From NCBI GenBank assembly GCA_000934385.1, contig KN880652.1, positions 1 to 40,535 of the forward strand: a stretch of DNA of 40,535 bases. Reading direction: 5' to 3'. This document shows, in pieces, positions 12,143 through 24,151 of this stretch. The translations under genes were made by a program, and so were the position numbers. Numbering within the stretch: position 1 is the first letter of the stretch; each line of letters opens with the position of its first letter. Source of the stretch: Cylindrobasidium torrendii FP15055 ss-10 (Eukaryota > Basidiomycota > Agaricomycetes > Agaricales > Physalacriaceae). The notes beneath the pieces are model-generated. The model saw only the letters and a program-made list of their open reading frames with translations. It was not told where the DNA came from and searched no databases.

Positions 12143-14030
12143 ATGGGGAATTCGTCGAGCTCCTCTGGTAGACATAATGGCGACGAATCCGTGGATTGTG
12201 GCCAGTTGGTACCGCAAGGCGTATACACAGGCCCTCGAGACTGGAATCAGGCAATCGTCGCCCAGCTTATATGTGCTCGGAAGCTCGCACCGTTCTACCG
12301 GCCACTAGAGGATTACGAGGAGGATTGGGATGACGAGCGCATTCTTGCGGCTAGGAAGGAGCTTCCAGAGCCAGAGCCTGGCACCGAGCCAACGACCAGC
12401 TCTCGCCTCGACCCCACACCGTCTACAAAGTCCGGAAGTAGCTCGAAGCGCCCTGCAACGCAGAAGGATCCCGTCAGGTCTGAGGCTGCCATCTATCGCG
12501 GTGCTGTTGAGTGTCCTATCTGCTTCCTGGTGAGTCCCATCCTTGGTCTCTGTGACCGTTTCATTTACGTCATCCCGCCGTCTCCCAGTACTACCCCCAG
12601 AACATTAACCATTCGCGCTGCTGCGACCATCCGATCTGTACCGAATGCTTCGTTCAAATCAAGCGCAGCGAGCCCACCGCTACTCATCTCGTCTCCGAAC
12701 CTGCGGCCTGTCCATATTGTGTCCAAGAGCATTTCGGTGTAGTGTACAAGCCTCCCCCATGGAGGACCGGCATTGGAGGTGATGGCATCGTGCGTAACAT
12801 ACCGACGGCCAGCGTCCTCTGCTTATCCGTCCTCTCCGCAGAGTTCTCCCTGGTCTGATTCACCCAAGGAGCACGCCGAACCACCGACTCATAAGCGCCG
12901 CCAGAAGAGCTTTGGTGCAGATAGTCCAGAAGTCGTAACCACAGGTATGGGTCTTGCATGACTCATCTATTCACCGGCTAAGTCAGTGCAGATCAAATCC
13001 GACCAGACTGGGAGGCGAAGCTAGGCGCAGTACGCGCTGCTGTAGCCCGTAGAGCCAACCGGCGCATTATCATGCGCCAAGTAGGCGACAGGCTTATCCC
13101 GGTCGGAGTCACTAGTGGACGTGTACAAGCTCTCTCACCAGAAGATGTCGAGCAGGAAAGTGGTGGGAGCGGTAGCCGTCGGTCACGAAGGCGTCAACAG
13201 CAGCCAGTTGTTCCTGGGTTCGAGCAATATGTCGGCATGCCTGGTCAGGATCTGGAGGAGGTAAGACCGAATTTGCTTGATCTATGCACACTAACTGACT
13301 CCCACAGCTCATGGTCATGGAAGCAATGCGCCTGTCATTAATCGAGCACGAAGAGCAACAGAAGAAAGAAGCTGAGGAGAAGAAGAAAAAGGACGCTGAG
13401 GCCGCCACGGCGGGAGCACGTACACCGACCGTAGGGTCCTCCGCACCTGTTCTCCCCGAAATCGACACGTCAAATCCCCGTTCATCTTCCTCGTCCAGCA
13501 AGCGTCGCTCATTCCTCGCGGGCAGTCGGTCACCTTCCCCATCGTCGATTGCGGCGGGCAGCGACAAGTCGACTTGGCGCAAGCGCTTATCCAACTCGTC
13601 ACCAATGCAAACGCTCAACACAGCATTGGGGGGCACGGCCACAACAGCAACTACCTTTTTGAATACCTCAGGCCCGCCGACGCCGACGCCAGAGGTTGCG
13701 GGCCCCTCTACCATTTCAACGACAGAGTCTTCACCGCCATTAGAGCAAACAGTTAGTCGGCCAGTCCCGACACATGCCGACTCAATGGTCTCGTTCGACT
13801 CCGCAGTGAGCCATTCCGAAGCATACGATAACTTGCCATCGTCCCCCGAGTCTTCCCTCGCGCACGAGCCACTGTTAGATGATGACAGGAGCGTGAACGG
13901 GGATGACGGGACGGCGACGGCGAAGTTTCCGGCTCGAGAGCCATTCAGGTAGGCACTGCTTTAGGTAGAATTTCTTACTTCGTTTGCTCATTCTCATATA
14001 TTCAGTGATGAAGCAACAGGGACTGTATAA
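12143..14030 (+). CDS. SIP5-like zinc-finger protein, 541 aa
   Basis: Homolog of yeast Sip5, which interacts with the Snf1 kinase and the Reg1/Glc7 phosphatase in glucose response. Exons: 12143-12529, 12589-12789, 12842-12944, 12992-13260, 13308-13948, 14006-14030 (1626 nt). The ATG at 12143 gives [10 protein letters not shown], an N-myristoylation-type start, so membrane attachment is likely. A Cys-rich zinc module begins ECPICF (C124, C127) and continues across the first intron with [10 protein letters not shown] and CPYC, then PPPWRTGIG. The conserved block [14 protein letters not shown] leads to [10 protein letters not shown] and [12 protein letters not shown]. The C-terminal half is a charged helix ([15 protein letters not shown]) and a Ser/Thr/Pro-rich disordered tail. 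The last coding exon is only 25 nt. Confidence 0.93.
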
Positions 14031-14518
14031 CTCCTCGGCGTTGGGTGTTTGCTATGACCGACGCGGGACGCTCTGAGGGCTCTCGTTATGACTATGGACT
14101 CATCTCTAGCATTTTTTGTAGTTTTATCATTTAGACCCACACGCTAATGGAGGGGAAGGGAGGTGATAGAGACCTCGGGAGTTTCTGTAGAGGAATTGAA
14201 GAGGTATGAGGAGTCATGTTGTGATTATGGATAGTAGGTTAGCATCTAGCGTGAGAATGAATATACAATGGTATAATCAACACGGTGAAGACGACCGGGC
14301 GTGAGACATTGAATACTTGTAATTCAGCATTGTTCGCCATGATGTATCTAAATGCCTTCGCAGGAATGCAAACATGAATTCTAATGCATACACTAATTTA
14401 TGGGCTTGGATACAGACATGCACATATATCTCTGGGTCTGGGTCGTGCGTCCTTTCGAAAGCACGACCTAGATATCGTCACAGTCGTACACAGCCACCGC
14501 AGGGCATCTACCAGTCCG
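14031..14518. other. Convergent intergenic region, SIP5 / Hsp70-like
   Basis: 488 bp between two convergent stop codons, holding both 3' untranslated regions and polyadenylation signals. It is AT-rich and I see no repeat or gene in it. Confidence 0.5.
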
Positions 14519-16944
14519 TCAGTACAAAAAACAAGGATCACCGTGGGACCATGCAACAAACCTTTCCTCCTCCCCCTGCGAACAGGAACGTTAGCCTCGA
14601 AAAGAACAAGCGAGAATGGTGGAACTACGTACCGTTTCCGGGTCAGTCCAAGCAACTTGTGCTTTGAGTTCGGTGAGCCCAAAGAGCAAAACAAGGTCGT
14701 ACTGAAGATAATAGTACATGGTTCCGTTGGCTCCTCGTTTTGGCTCAAGAGTATTGATGATTGAGCTGGCATCCCATTCAAGCGTGCATACCACTGGGTA
14801 TTCCGAGGCTACCGACAATCAGCAGACTGCAATAAAGTACGAAACAAACGGGCTACCATCAACAACCCACTTGGGTGGTAACCCATCCCCTTGATAGCAG
14901 TATATGGCGCTGGTAATGGGGGATGTAGGAAGCTCTGCGGGTCGGTATTGGCGGCTATACATTTCTCTAAACTCGGTTGCTGCCTTGACGGTGGTACCCT
15001 TAAAATAGTGTTGAGTGTAAGGCGCTGCGAGTGTTCGGTGTGACATTCGTAGTACCTTGGGCAATATCTCATCGTAGTAGTTTGGAAGTCTCTTCTCTCC
15101 CGATGGCAAAATGAGGACAGTGTGTTCACGCTGGCGATGTTCTGCAAGGTATGGAATGTACCGCGTCGCGCACCTATTGCCGTAGGAGAAGCGCGAAACA
15201 CGCATAGTAACTGTATGGTCCAAATAGAACGACACGCCACCGTCTGCTACAGCTTTGTTTCTGATGTCAATGACAATGACCGTTATGTCAGTCCCATGAA
15301 CATCTATAACAGAAATGGAACATACACATGCGCATCTGGGCGGAATACTTGCAGGCCGAGAGCTCCTAGTTCTCGTCGAAGACGCGAAAACAGCCACTCG
15401 CTAGCGGCAAAGCCGCCAACCAACACAATGCTCTGTTCAATTGTCTTAGCGAGGTGACTGCAGGAAGCATGAGGTTGGACACCTTAATGGGAATCGAAGC
15501 CGCCGCCCGTTGTAATGTGACTGCCTCAACGATTCCAGTGACGGAGGGTTCGAAAAATTGTGCCACGGTTTCCCTACAACAAACAAATGTAAGTGCTGGG
15601 TAATCCAAGCATGGCACAGGGATGAATCGTACGCCTCTATTCTCAATAGACCATTGCGGATTCCAACTGATAGGTCCTTGTCACGCACTCCTCCGAACTG
15701 GACAAAGCAAGGCTTGGACTTGTCGTAGAAGGTGACTTTGGTCGTTGCGTCGAAGGCTTTCACGATGAGATTCAGCTCATCCGGTTGTCCGAACCGGCTT
15801 GCCTTCAACTTCCCGTCTGTTGCGCTCGGTTAGTCGCTTAGCTTGGGCAGGCGTGGGCACACCGGCTCACCGCGAAGATAGTCGTGTGCGCGCCGTGTGA
15901 CAAACACTGAACCTTGGAGACGACCTGAAATCAAATTGTAAGTTATAGACACGATTCTGAGCATTATACTAGTAGTTAGGAGAGAGAAAAACGCACATTG
16001 TGTCGGCGCGATTTCAGCGAACTCGTCTTCGCCATCTCGACGATATGCACTCAAGTCGATTGTCCCGCCCCCAGCATCTACAATGATCAACCCTTCGTTC
16101 TCCTGCGTGGCCGATTTAGGTGCATAGTCAGGAAGTCTAAAAAGGAGGCACGCACAAGATCGATGCCACTCAAAGTTCCATTCCCGATGCAGAAATGAAG
16201 GCTCGCTTCGCCCTCAGTCACGAATCGAATCCGATCGTATGAATCGGCTTGTCGCACTAACCCTGCTTGAACGGCGGCTTTCCGCATGCTCTGCTGCTGC
16301 TGACCCTCCCAGCCATTTGGGTGCGTGAGAACAAAATCGATGTTGTCCTTCAAAGACGCCCAATACGACGTTCCGTTGAAGGTTGTATCCATGATGTATT
16401 TGCGAGTGCATTCGTATAGATATTTGAGGTAGTCGGAGAATACATCGAGGATGGACTTGCCACGAGGAAGAGGGGGGATATCACTGTCACGAATGTGATT
16501 CGCGGAGAGCCCCTTCGGCCTGAGATGAAGCTTGAACCTACGAAGAATATGAGAAACAGTCCATAAGGCTTCAAGTTTTCAGTACGCACCATTCCACCCT
16601 AATGTAGCCCTTATCCTCTGCCTCGTCAAGGAAGGCGAGATCTGTGGCCTCAGACCCAACTGCTTTCACTGTGCCATGGGCGTCATAGTAGATAACACTC
16701 GGAACCTTCGCGCTTCCGCCGACTTTCTGCTGCCCAGGAAATCTGAGTTATCGAATCAGTGTCCGATACGCACAAAACGCGACCGTGGCATTGACCTAGT
16801 GACACCTTGAATTTCGGGAGGAATTCCGGGCTCAAGCTTGGCGAACGAGGCGCCACCGAAGGTTGTACCGACGTCAAGTGCGATGACCAATTTGCGAGTC
16901 TTGCCGTCGTAGGGCTTGTGTCTGTTGGCAGCCGTAAGTTGCAT
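14519..16944 (-). CDS. Hsp70-family (HSPA12-like) ATPase, 601 aa
   Basis: Twelve exons: 16944-16796, 16742-16590, 16537-16156, 16102-15997, 15924-15871, 15816-15633, 15573-15483, 15432-15326, 15260-15056, 14998-14857, 14808-14633, 14575-14519 (1806 nt, all phases close). The actin/Hsp70 ATPase fold is shown by phosphate-1 loop ALDVGTTFGG (22-31), phosphate-2 loop IIVDAGGGTIDLS (234-246) and adenosine loop IVLVGGFAASEW (375-386). Also RPDAHVNKAVADGGVSFYLD and LLFGLTELKAQVAW near the end. It lacks the canonical Hsp70 substrate-binding domain, as in the expanded HSPA12-like families of Agaricomycetes. Whether it chaperones proteins or acts as a sensor is unknown. Intron 9 (57 bp) is stop-free and a multiple of three. 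The final 19-codon exon is the least certain part. Confidence 0.9.
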
Positions 16945-17272
16945 GGTGGGAGGCGTACAGGAGGTCGAAACGAGGCTTTACCTCGAGGTGTTGGCTTTAT
17001 ACGTCGGTGTGAAGCTTTTCGCGAAATTGGCACTGTGAAAGGGGAAAGGCTCCATTGTTTGGGTGGCTTCCTTGGGACACGAGGTTTCCGGGAGGCAGTA
17101 GACCTGGAGGCGCCTGCCCTGCAACAACTCGAATGTGGCTGCTTGCATAGCACGGCAAAGGAAACGAGAATACAAAGACGATACAGTAGAGCAGGTAACA
17201 TAGTTTAGAAAGAGTATACTGGTTAACGAGTCGAAAATGCCTGGATACAAGTGCATCGAATGATGCTCGCAT
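16945..17272 (-). promoter_or_regulatory. Promoter region of Hsp70-like gene
   Basis: 328 bp between the start of the Hsp70-like gene and the stop of the upstream coiled-coil gene on the same strand. No clear heat-shock element array or TATA box is visible to me. Confidence 0.4.
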
Positions 17273-19010
17273 TCATATCTGAGAGTCACAGAGGGACGAT
17301 ACCAGGAACACCTTTGCCTTCAAGAGGATGTCACCCGCTCCGTTTCCTGCAGGATTCCTCTTTTTCCCTGCAAGCCCGAACTCGAAGGGGCATCCTACAA
17401 TGGGGTGTGGATTATGCAGGGGGTGGCCACGGTCTGCATCCTCCATGTACGCATCGTCGAACGGTTCGCCCGACTTGACCATGAACAGAGAAAGGTCCTG
17501 CGAAATAACCTGTTCTCCAATCGCTCTGTCTATTTGAATGACCAACTTCGAGATATGCTGGAGACTGCGCAGGTGCTGCTGCTCTTCGGCTTGGCCGGGG
17601 CGCACATCGATACCGAGGATCTCGGCCGCCCTAAGAAATGCGCCCTCGAGGCGTTGAGATAGTTCATGGCTGGATTCATCAATGACTTTGTACTTCATGC
17701 GGGATCGAACAAGCGCGCGCCATCTACCCGATACAGTTTGTGGCGCTGAGCTACATGTCAGAACGTGCTCGAAAGATAATCAAAGCACGTACTCGTCTTG
17801 TTGATGCGTCGGAAAGCCTCTTCTACACTCGGAGATCTGCTTATGGTAAGGGAGTTTAGCCAGGAGGATATTGCGCGCATCAAAGCTGCCTGAATGGTCG
17901 CTTGCAAGAAAAAATCCCAGTCTACGGTCATTGACGTGCCCGTACGTAGGATGTCGACGAACGCGATGCCAAAAATCTCCTCATGCTCGGGTTGAATGTT
18001 CGGTCGGATGTCCATAGGCTCTCCCAATGCTGCCATAGCAGCAGCAAACTGTAGAATCTCGGAGTTCAGAGCGCGGACCATGCCAATGACTTCCTCGCCA
18101 GCCACCGCATCAGAACTATTGAGAAAGACCTCAGCATCCTGGAGCTCTTTTCTGACAATAGCGAGTGTGTCCTCCGCTCTTTGACGATGATCCTGTTCGC
18201 GCTGGAGCTGATATTCAAGCGCTCGTATCCTCTCTGCGCCAGAAAGACAGTCAGCGTGCAATCTCTCTTTGTCTTGCTCAATATCACGGAGAACCGTTTT
18301 CAGTGACGCGCGCGCTTTCCGCTCGTGATCAAGTTGCGCCTGGAGATCCCCAATCCATTGTTGCAGCCCTTCTTGACTAGTCACAGTGTCTGCGCCTCGA
18401 GGTTTCTGATATCATAATCAACAGCCTGTAGCATGAGAATGGCAGGTGTGAATCCACCTTTGGGGCAGCATCATGAGCCTGAGCCCGTGGGGCTGCGTAC
18501 TGCGTGTGCGTCGAGCCATTCTGGAAATGTTCACGAACGGGACGACGGGGATCCTGCGACTCAGAGGTCGAAGGACGCTTTGGTGCATTTGGGGCGCGAA
18601 CGGAAGGGGCCCTTGCAACTGATTGAGAGCGCTGTGTTATGTTATGTGAGATTTTGTTCTCTCATTATATTTGAATCTTGCATACTGTCGTAGGTCCAAC
18701 GGGAGTGCTACCGAGTACTTCTTGACGCCCACGGAGCACAGAAGATGAGCGCTGAGTCGCGTCAAGTCGTTATAACACAAAGGATATTGGGAGAGCAAAC
18801 CTGAGCGGGAGGTGGTGGCGGTTCTGCCCTACTCGTAGTACGGCGGCGTACTTTTCGTTCTGTGTTGTCTGATGACGCCTCAGGTTGGATGGACTGCTGG
18901 TCCGTTGAGTGATGTCTGGTCCGTCGATGTTGTCTTTCTGGACGATAGTATGGAGACGTGGTGTCTTTGAAATAGCCCACGACGCTCGCTAGTGCACCCA
19001 TTGCCGACAT
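17273..19010 (-). CDS. Coiled-coil protein of unknown function, 500 aa
   Basis: Exons: 19010-18801, 18751-18719, 18631-18458, 18405-17793, 17745-17273 (1503 nt). Residues 1-130 are basic, Ser/Arg/His/Pro-rich and probably disordered (MSAMGALASVVGYF at the start, a Pro run near 66-70). About 140-235 is a long heptad-like coiled coil rich in Glu, Gln, Arg and Leu. The C-terminal part is helical, with WRALVRSRMKYKVIDE. From memory, proteins with this layout are common in mushroom genomes, but I know no assigned function. The first intron uses the weak donor GTTTGC and intron 2 is 87 bp, so the N-terminal exons are less certain than exons 4-5. It lies directly upstream of the Hsp70-like gene on the same strand. 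Confidence 0.75.
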
Positions 19011-19772
19011 GAGAGTTAGACGTTGGACGATGACGAGATCGAAAGGGAATCATCCTCGAAACCTCGTGTTATGCACATGCCCCGAGCCTGTGGCCAGATT
19101 ATTAGTCAGCGTACAAATGATTGTCATTGATTGACAATATCTTGACAATGTCCTTGCTTCAAAGTCATATACTTTAGGCGCTGCGTTAGCCTCAGTGCCA
19201 CTCTGCATATGCGGCTCTTTGCTAGGAGTTCAAAAATTTGCTGGGTTAAATGTCAACTTGAACTCACCGAACATCTAGTTTGCGCGTAGTCAGATATTGC
19301 TTGCTTGTCGCAGGCTAAAATACCCTTGAATGCAAGTTACTCATGTCGTAACATTAGCGCCTCAGACTCCCGGCAAGAAGATCCAGCATGAATTCCAAAT
19401 AAAACCCAGCACGATTAGCGGCAAAAATCGCAGACTTCCTCCAAGGGGACTATGCACACTCTTAACCAGAGGCCGTAACTTCCTATAACGCTGGTGTCCA
19501 TCGTCCGAGCATTGAGTAGATATCACGTGCATTTCATGTGATCGTGTCCACTGACTTGGGAGGACCAGGGAGGTGCTTGAGTCTTGAAGCTTGAAGCTTG
19601 ACTCCTGACAGAGTCATAGCTATTCAGCTGCGTACTTTGTTGAATTCTCAAGTTCATTTGTGTAGCTATACGCGCCATTTTCTTCAACGCAAGCAGCTTT
19701 CCTTGCCATATGCGTGCATGATCGACCGCAATCCAGGCTTGGCTCTTGCCCCCATCATCCACTCCCAATTTC
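19011..19772. promoter_or_regulatory. Divergent promoter region, coiled-coil gene / JmjC gene
   Basis: 762 bp between divergent genes. It contains a short direct repeat of TTGAAGC at about 19582-19600. I see no RNA gene or transposon. An upstream exon of the JmjC gene could be hidden here, because its first conserved block begins close to the proposed start. Confidence 0.4.
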
Positions 19773-21950
19773 ATGCCAAAACTACCACAGAAGCTTTCTA
19801 CCAGACAGTGGAGTCTAAAATCCATATTGGACAAGAAAAGGGCATTTAGGGAGATTACACGCATTCGATTCGACGACCCCAACCTTGAAGCAGTTCTAGC
19901 GCGGCAAGAGGCTTGCGGCGTTCCGCTGGTCATAGAAGGATGGAACGAGCACAGTCAATGGCTGGGCCAGAATTTCTTTGGTCCTGACAATTACGCTCTG
20001 CTGACTGGCTGTAGCGGTAATCTCGTTCTCAGTATTGTGGAATGTCGCTCACTGGCAAGTAGATATACATGTTCGTAATATCCATACTTTGGAGGATGCT
20101 ATCGTTCCCTTAGCCGACTTCTTCAGTCACTGCCGCAGCCTCCCGACATATATAGCAGAGAATGGTTTGTATCTCGTTCGTTCCGATACACCATGCTCAT
20201 CCTCACGAATGACTGTCAGAAGAGAATTTACGGTGGTATGGCAAGGATGCAGAGTGCCCTCAGTCTTGGAGGGATTGGCTAAACGATGTCCTTCCTACGT
20301 CGCTGACACCCGACAAGTCTGATAACTACCTTAACTCGCTCCTTCCTGAAGTCGGTCTTCTTTCTACAGAAGGTTGTATACCTCGACTTATTGTTTCCTT
20401 CTTAGCTTCCCGTGGAAACTCTCATGTGCTACCATGGTGTCGGGGATACCTTCACCCCTGCCCACAAGGATCTTTGCTCGTCCTCAGGGCACAACTTGAT
20501 GACCCATAGCGAAAACGGTGGCTCTGCATACTGGTTCATGACCGCAAGTGCCGATGTTGTCTCCGTCACGCGATACTTCAACGAGGAGATGAAGACGGAG
20601 CTGGATCATGAAGCGCGCTTACTGACTTTGAACGACCTTGCTGCTGCGCCCTTTACCGTCTACGTAACACAGCAGCAGCTCGGTGACCTTGTTCTTGTCC
20701 CTCCACGGAGCTGTCACCAAGTCGTCAACACTGGCGGTCTGTCGACGAAGACGTCGTGGTCTCGCATGACTCTGCAAAATGTGCAGGCTGCTCTTTACCA
20801 CGAGCTACCGCTCTATCAACGGCGAGTGCCCTACATCTGTTGTGAGAATACCAGAAGCTCATCCTGTCTAAAGTGTGTGCCGACTTGAGACGTATCGGGT
20901 TAAACACATCGTCCATCGCTCATTGCAACAGTCTACAGCAGCACTCGAGAATTCCAATCACCCCACACAAGCAACGCTCAACGACCTCGCCATTCTCGTC
21001 CAACTGTTTGATCATATCCTTGACGAAGAACACCCACCAAACAGATCAGAAATCACTCTGGTCAAGAACGAGACTCCCGTTGACTGTTTGGTCTGCAGTT
21101 TCTGCGGGCACGATCTTTTTCAAAGCTGGTTCCAATGCCAAGGTCTGGACAATGGCGGTGGCGACGACAGAACCCAAGTTCGCGATGAGGGACGCGATGA
21201 GGGACGCGATGAGGGACTCGATGAGGAAGATAAAACAGATTCAAAGGTCTACTTATGTGCTCGCTGTGTAGCCGAAGGGCGACAATGTAAGTGTGGAAAC
21301 ATGATCGCGTATCAAAATCGTCCCTTCGACCACCTGCTGGAGCTGCGTGAAAGTGCAGTGGACGCTGTTGGAGGAAAACATACAAGGCCAAAAATCATCG
21401 AGTACGTAGCGTCCGGTCAAGCACACGAGCGTCCCCAGAATCTGACGCCCCGTATCACCAGCACACCAGAGTACAAATTCTCCGCTTTCGCTGCTGCCTG
21501 CCTTCTCGTCGCACGCAAAGGGACCACCAGAGAGGTTCGCTTCCATCTCTCACTTCTTCCTACTTACGAGCCTGATCCTTCCCCAAGTTAAAATGCAGGC
21601 AGGCAAATTGCCGCGCCATCGTCGACGGTTGGTGCGCTTTGCATTGCGCAGAATGTCATGCCAGCATTTGCTATCAACACCAGCTCGAGACCTGGTCCTT
21701 CCACTCAATTCCTTCTATCCTCGTCTACTCCGCAACATACAGAACAAAGAAGGAAGCCGGTCAAACCTTCCACGCCTGCCATGTTAGGGCAAGGAAATTA
21801 TACCCTACTGTCATTGAAGTCTTCTACGCCGACATGGCGCGAGGCACTCGTTGTGACCCAATATTCCAAGCGACGTTTTTCGCCCACAATTACAGGATAT
21901 GTCGGCCGTGGAAGGGTGAGTTGCTTATGCTGGGATGGTACGACGAGTAG
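19773..21950 (+). CDS. JmjC-domain protein with Cys-rich modules, 638 aa
   Basis: Exons: 19773-20016, 20063-20164, 20220-20350, 20406-20821, 20874-21534, 21588-21950 (1917 nt). JmjC domains are Fe(II)/2-oxoglutarate dioxygenases, many of them histone demethylases. Here the iron-binding H179-x-D181 lies in TFTPAHKDLC and the distal H263 in PPRSCHQVVNTGG. After the JmjC fold come paired-Cys modules at 369-438 (CLVCSFCGHD, YLCARC, CKCGNM) and 519-550 (LKCRQANC, CALHCAECHASICYQH), probably zinc-binding. An acidic/Arg repeat (RDEG x3) separates the first pair. Intron 4 (20822-20873) begins GC, not GT; this choice alone restores the expected YQRVCRLETYRV. The start is uncertain: 19773 is the first ATG in an open stretch. 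It is probably nuclear; the substrate is unknown. Confidence 0.85.
21181..21226 (+). repeat. 12-bp tandem repeat inside JmjC coding exon
   Basis: About 3.8 copies of CGCGATGAGGGA, the last with one C-to-T-type change at its start. It encodes RDEG RDEG RDEG LDEE between two Cys-pair modules. As the unit is 12 bp, copy-number change would keep the frame. Confidence 0.85.
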
Positions 21951-22042
21951 GAATGGTTATGGTGGCTCTTCGTGTATATCTGTGGTTCATGCCATACTTA
22001 TAAGCTGGATGGTAGTGTAAGGGTAACACTTAAAGCCTTAGT

Positions 22043-23633
22043 TCATTCGTCATCGCTATCTGGCTCTCTATCCTCGCCTTCTCCGGCATCTAATACCAAC
22101 CTCTCGAGGGCAACAAGGTCCCAACCTATTGCGCCTTTGGGCACCGAAGCGTCCCCTACGATCTTCCCGAGGTGCTGCAGTTCTTCGTCGCTAGTAAATC
22201 ATCAGCTAGTGTCCACAATGATACACAACGGGTGGCATACGTCGCATGTGTTTGAATCCAAACGCAGAAGTCCGTGACCCAAACCTTGCTGTAGATGTAG
22301 TACACCTCATGGTGGTCGAGTATATCTTTGAGAGCGAGAAGACAGCGCGTGACAGTGCGTCTTCCCCGCAAAAGGATACTCGCGACGTCCTTTCTGCAGT
22401 ATTCCGCCAGGGCAAAAGAGCGGTAGAGTGGGAAGGCGAGGGCGCGCCGGTACGATGGGACAAGCGCATCGACGATGTGCGCCGCCGTAATATCCCCAAC
22501 CGGCGCGGATGGCGGGTCCAACGCAGTGAATGCGGGTGTCAATGAGCAGATCGTCCATGGGCTTTCGGATGTAGGGTCCCCCTGTGTCGTTCGCATGTCG
22601 TATGCCCATGAAAACAGGAATGTGGTCAAAGTCAAGTAAAGTTGGCGCGTCTCCGGCGGCGTGGGAATGACTGTGAGTCAGGTCAGCTGGAGTCCAAAAT
22701 ATGGAAAATGGGAAATCACATTCGACGCGAGGAAGGTTCAACATGGCCAGCTTTTCCTCTTCGGTAAAGTCGAAACTTGCTGTGTCTGTAAGGACGGGAT
22801 TTTGCCAGTCGAAGAGGCTCTCGATGTATTCAGGGTCTGCAAAATCAGCACTGTGAAGGGAGACTGAGTGCAAGGAAGTTAGACGGGAAACGACGACGAA
22901 CAGGTAGTGCTCTTCATCCCACTTGTCATTCTCGCGCTTCACTCGGCGCTCGCGACGTGCAGCTGGGTCCAATGTTTCTGCCTCTGTCCCGAGCTCGTTG
23001 ACTTCATTTTCCGTGAACGTGACATGCTCGAAATATCCTGCATGCCGATTTAAGAATCCGTAACGCGATGTTTTCTCAGTCTTGAGTTCCGACAGTGGTT
23101 TTGGGACCTCTTGAGGCAGCTGCCAATCATTCTTAGCGGCTAGGGAGACACATTTTCAGCAGACTCTCATTGTACTTACTTGAAGCACTCACCTTCCAAG
23201 ATGTTGTCGTCGATGCTCATGTTGTCCACTGACTTTGAGAGGTCATCCACCACTTCGATAACCGGTGTCTCCTTGGCTGGGCGAGGGGCCAAAAGCTTCG
23301 CCATCAAGTCCAAGTCCTTGAATTCTTGTCCAGGATTTGCCTTGGTGAGAGCGACCGTAATCATTCCTGCACTGGGGTCGTATTTCGCAGAGGACTGGTC
23401 ATCCTCTTGCAGTGGATACGAAAAATTGAGGCGCAGGAAATATGGATTCACATGTAGAGAGAAAAGAGTGTCGTCCACGTTGATTTCAATGTCGGATGCC
23501 TTGGGGGAATTTGCGTGCTTAACCTCTGGGATGGCCGACGACGAGCGGAGTTTCGCACCCGTATAGAAGGACAATATACTGAGACGAGGACGGATTCAGA
23601 CGTTTGAGAGCACGAAAATCGGGGCGTTATCAT
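22043..23633 (-). CDS. SHQ1, box H/ACA snoRNP assembly factor, 459 aa
   Basis: Exons: 23633-23559, 23499-23193, 23139-22720, 22670-22241, 22190-22043 (1380 nt). Shq1 is the chaperone that holds the pseudouridine synthase dyskerin/Cbf5 before RNP assembly. The N-terminal CS (p23-like) domain covers residues 1-105: MITPRFSCSQT, then LFSLHVNPYFLRLNFSYP and SAGMITVALTKA. A linker with SRYGFLNRHAGYF leads to the all-helical Shq1 domain, with FLFSWAYDMRTTQGDPTSES, ALAFPLYRSFALAE and ILDHHEVYYIYSKVW. The acidic tail ends PDSDDE. Length and order match the family. The stop is 92 bp from the convergent JmjC gene's stop, so their 3' ends may overlap as transcripts. Confidence 0.95.
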
Positions 23634-24151
23634 TTTGTGAGCACTGGATGCAGAACAATGTGAGTGAAGTTCGTTGTGAGAGTCAAAGAATCAAACGCTC
23701 CGATCAGCTTGATTGTGTCGAATGTGGCGCCCGGCAGGCATATTGCTGCTTTCCATGTTACTTACCACTGCAAATCTCGATGTCGAACCAAAAAAAAATC
23801 GTTTCATGCCCAACTTACTCGACTCCAGGCTTAGATGTAGGTCTCATTGTTCCTATAATTGGGGGTCCACACCAAGCTCATCCCAGGCCGTCCTCGGCCT
23901 CCGCACCGTTGCTTGATTGTTGTACAACCACAATTTCTCCGAAATCATATGCTAGCATAGCCCTGTTAAATTAAAGGACACAAGCCTTTGACGCACTCGC
24001 GCCAGGGCAGTTCAATTTGGCGCGATGGGCCAGGACCCAGACCAGACCACGCCCAGGGCGTATCCCGCCCTCCTCATATATAAGGCCACTGACTCCCTTT
24101 TTATCTCAATCTTTCCATTTCTCCAACATACTCCTGCGAGTCTACCCACAA
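23634..24151. promoter_or_regulatory. Divergent promoter region with TATA box, SHQ1 / hypothetical gene
   Basis: 518 bp between divergent starts. On the plus strand TATATAA at 24077-24083 followed by GGCC is a good TATA box, 68 bp before the ATG at 24152. I see no comparable element for SHQ1. Confidence 0.6.

Noticed and set aside
12773..12961. Separate small gene inside SIP5
   Set aside because: It is exon 3 of SIP5 read with extra upstream sequence; the 52-bp intron 12790-12841 joins it in frame.
18384..18384. Start of the coiled-coil gene at 18384
   Set aside because: The codon there is GTG, and the open frame continues upstream through three further splices to an ATG at 19010.
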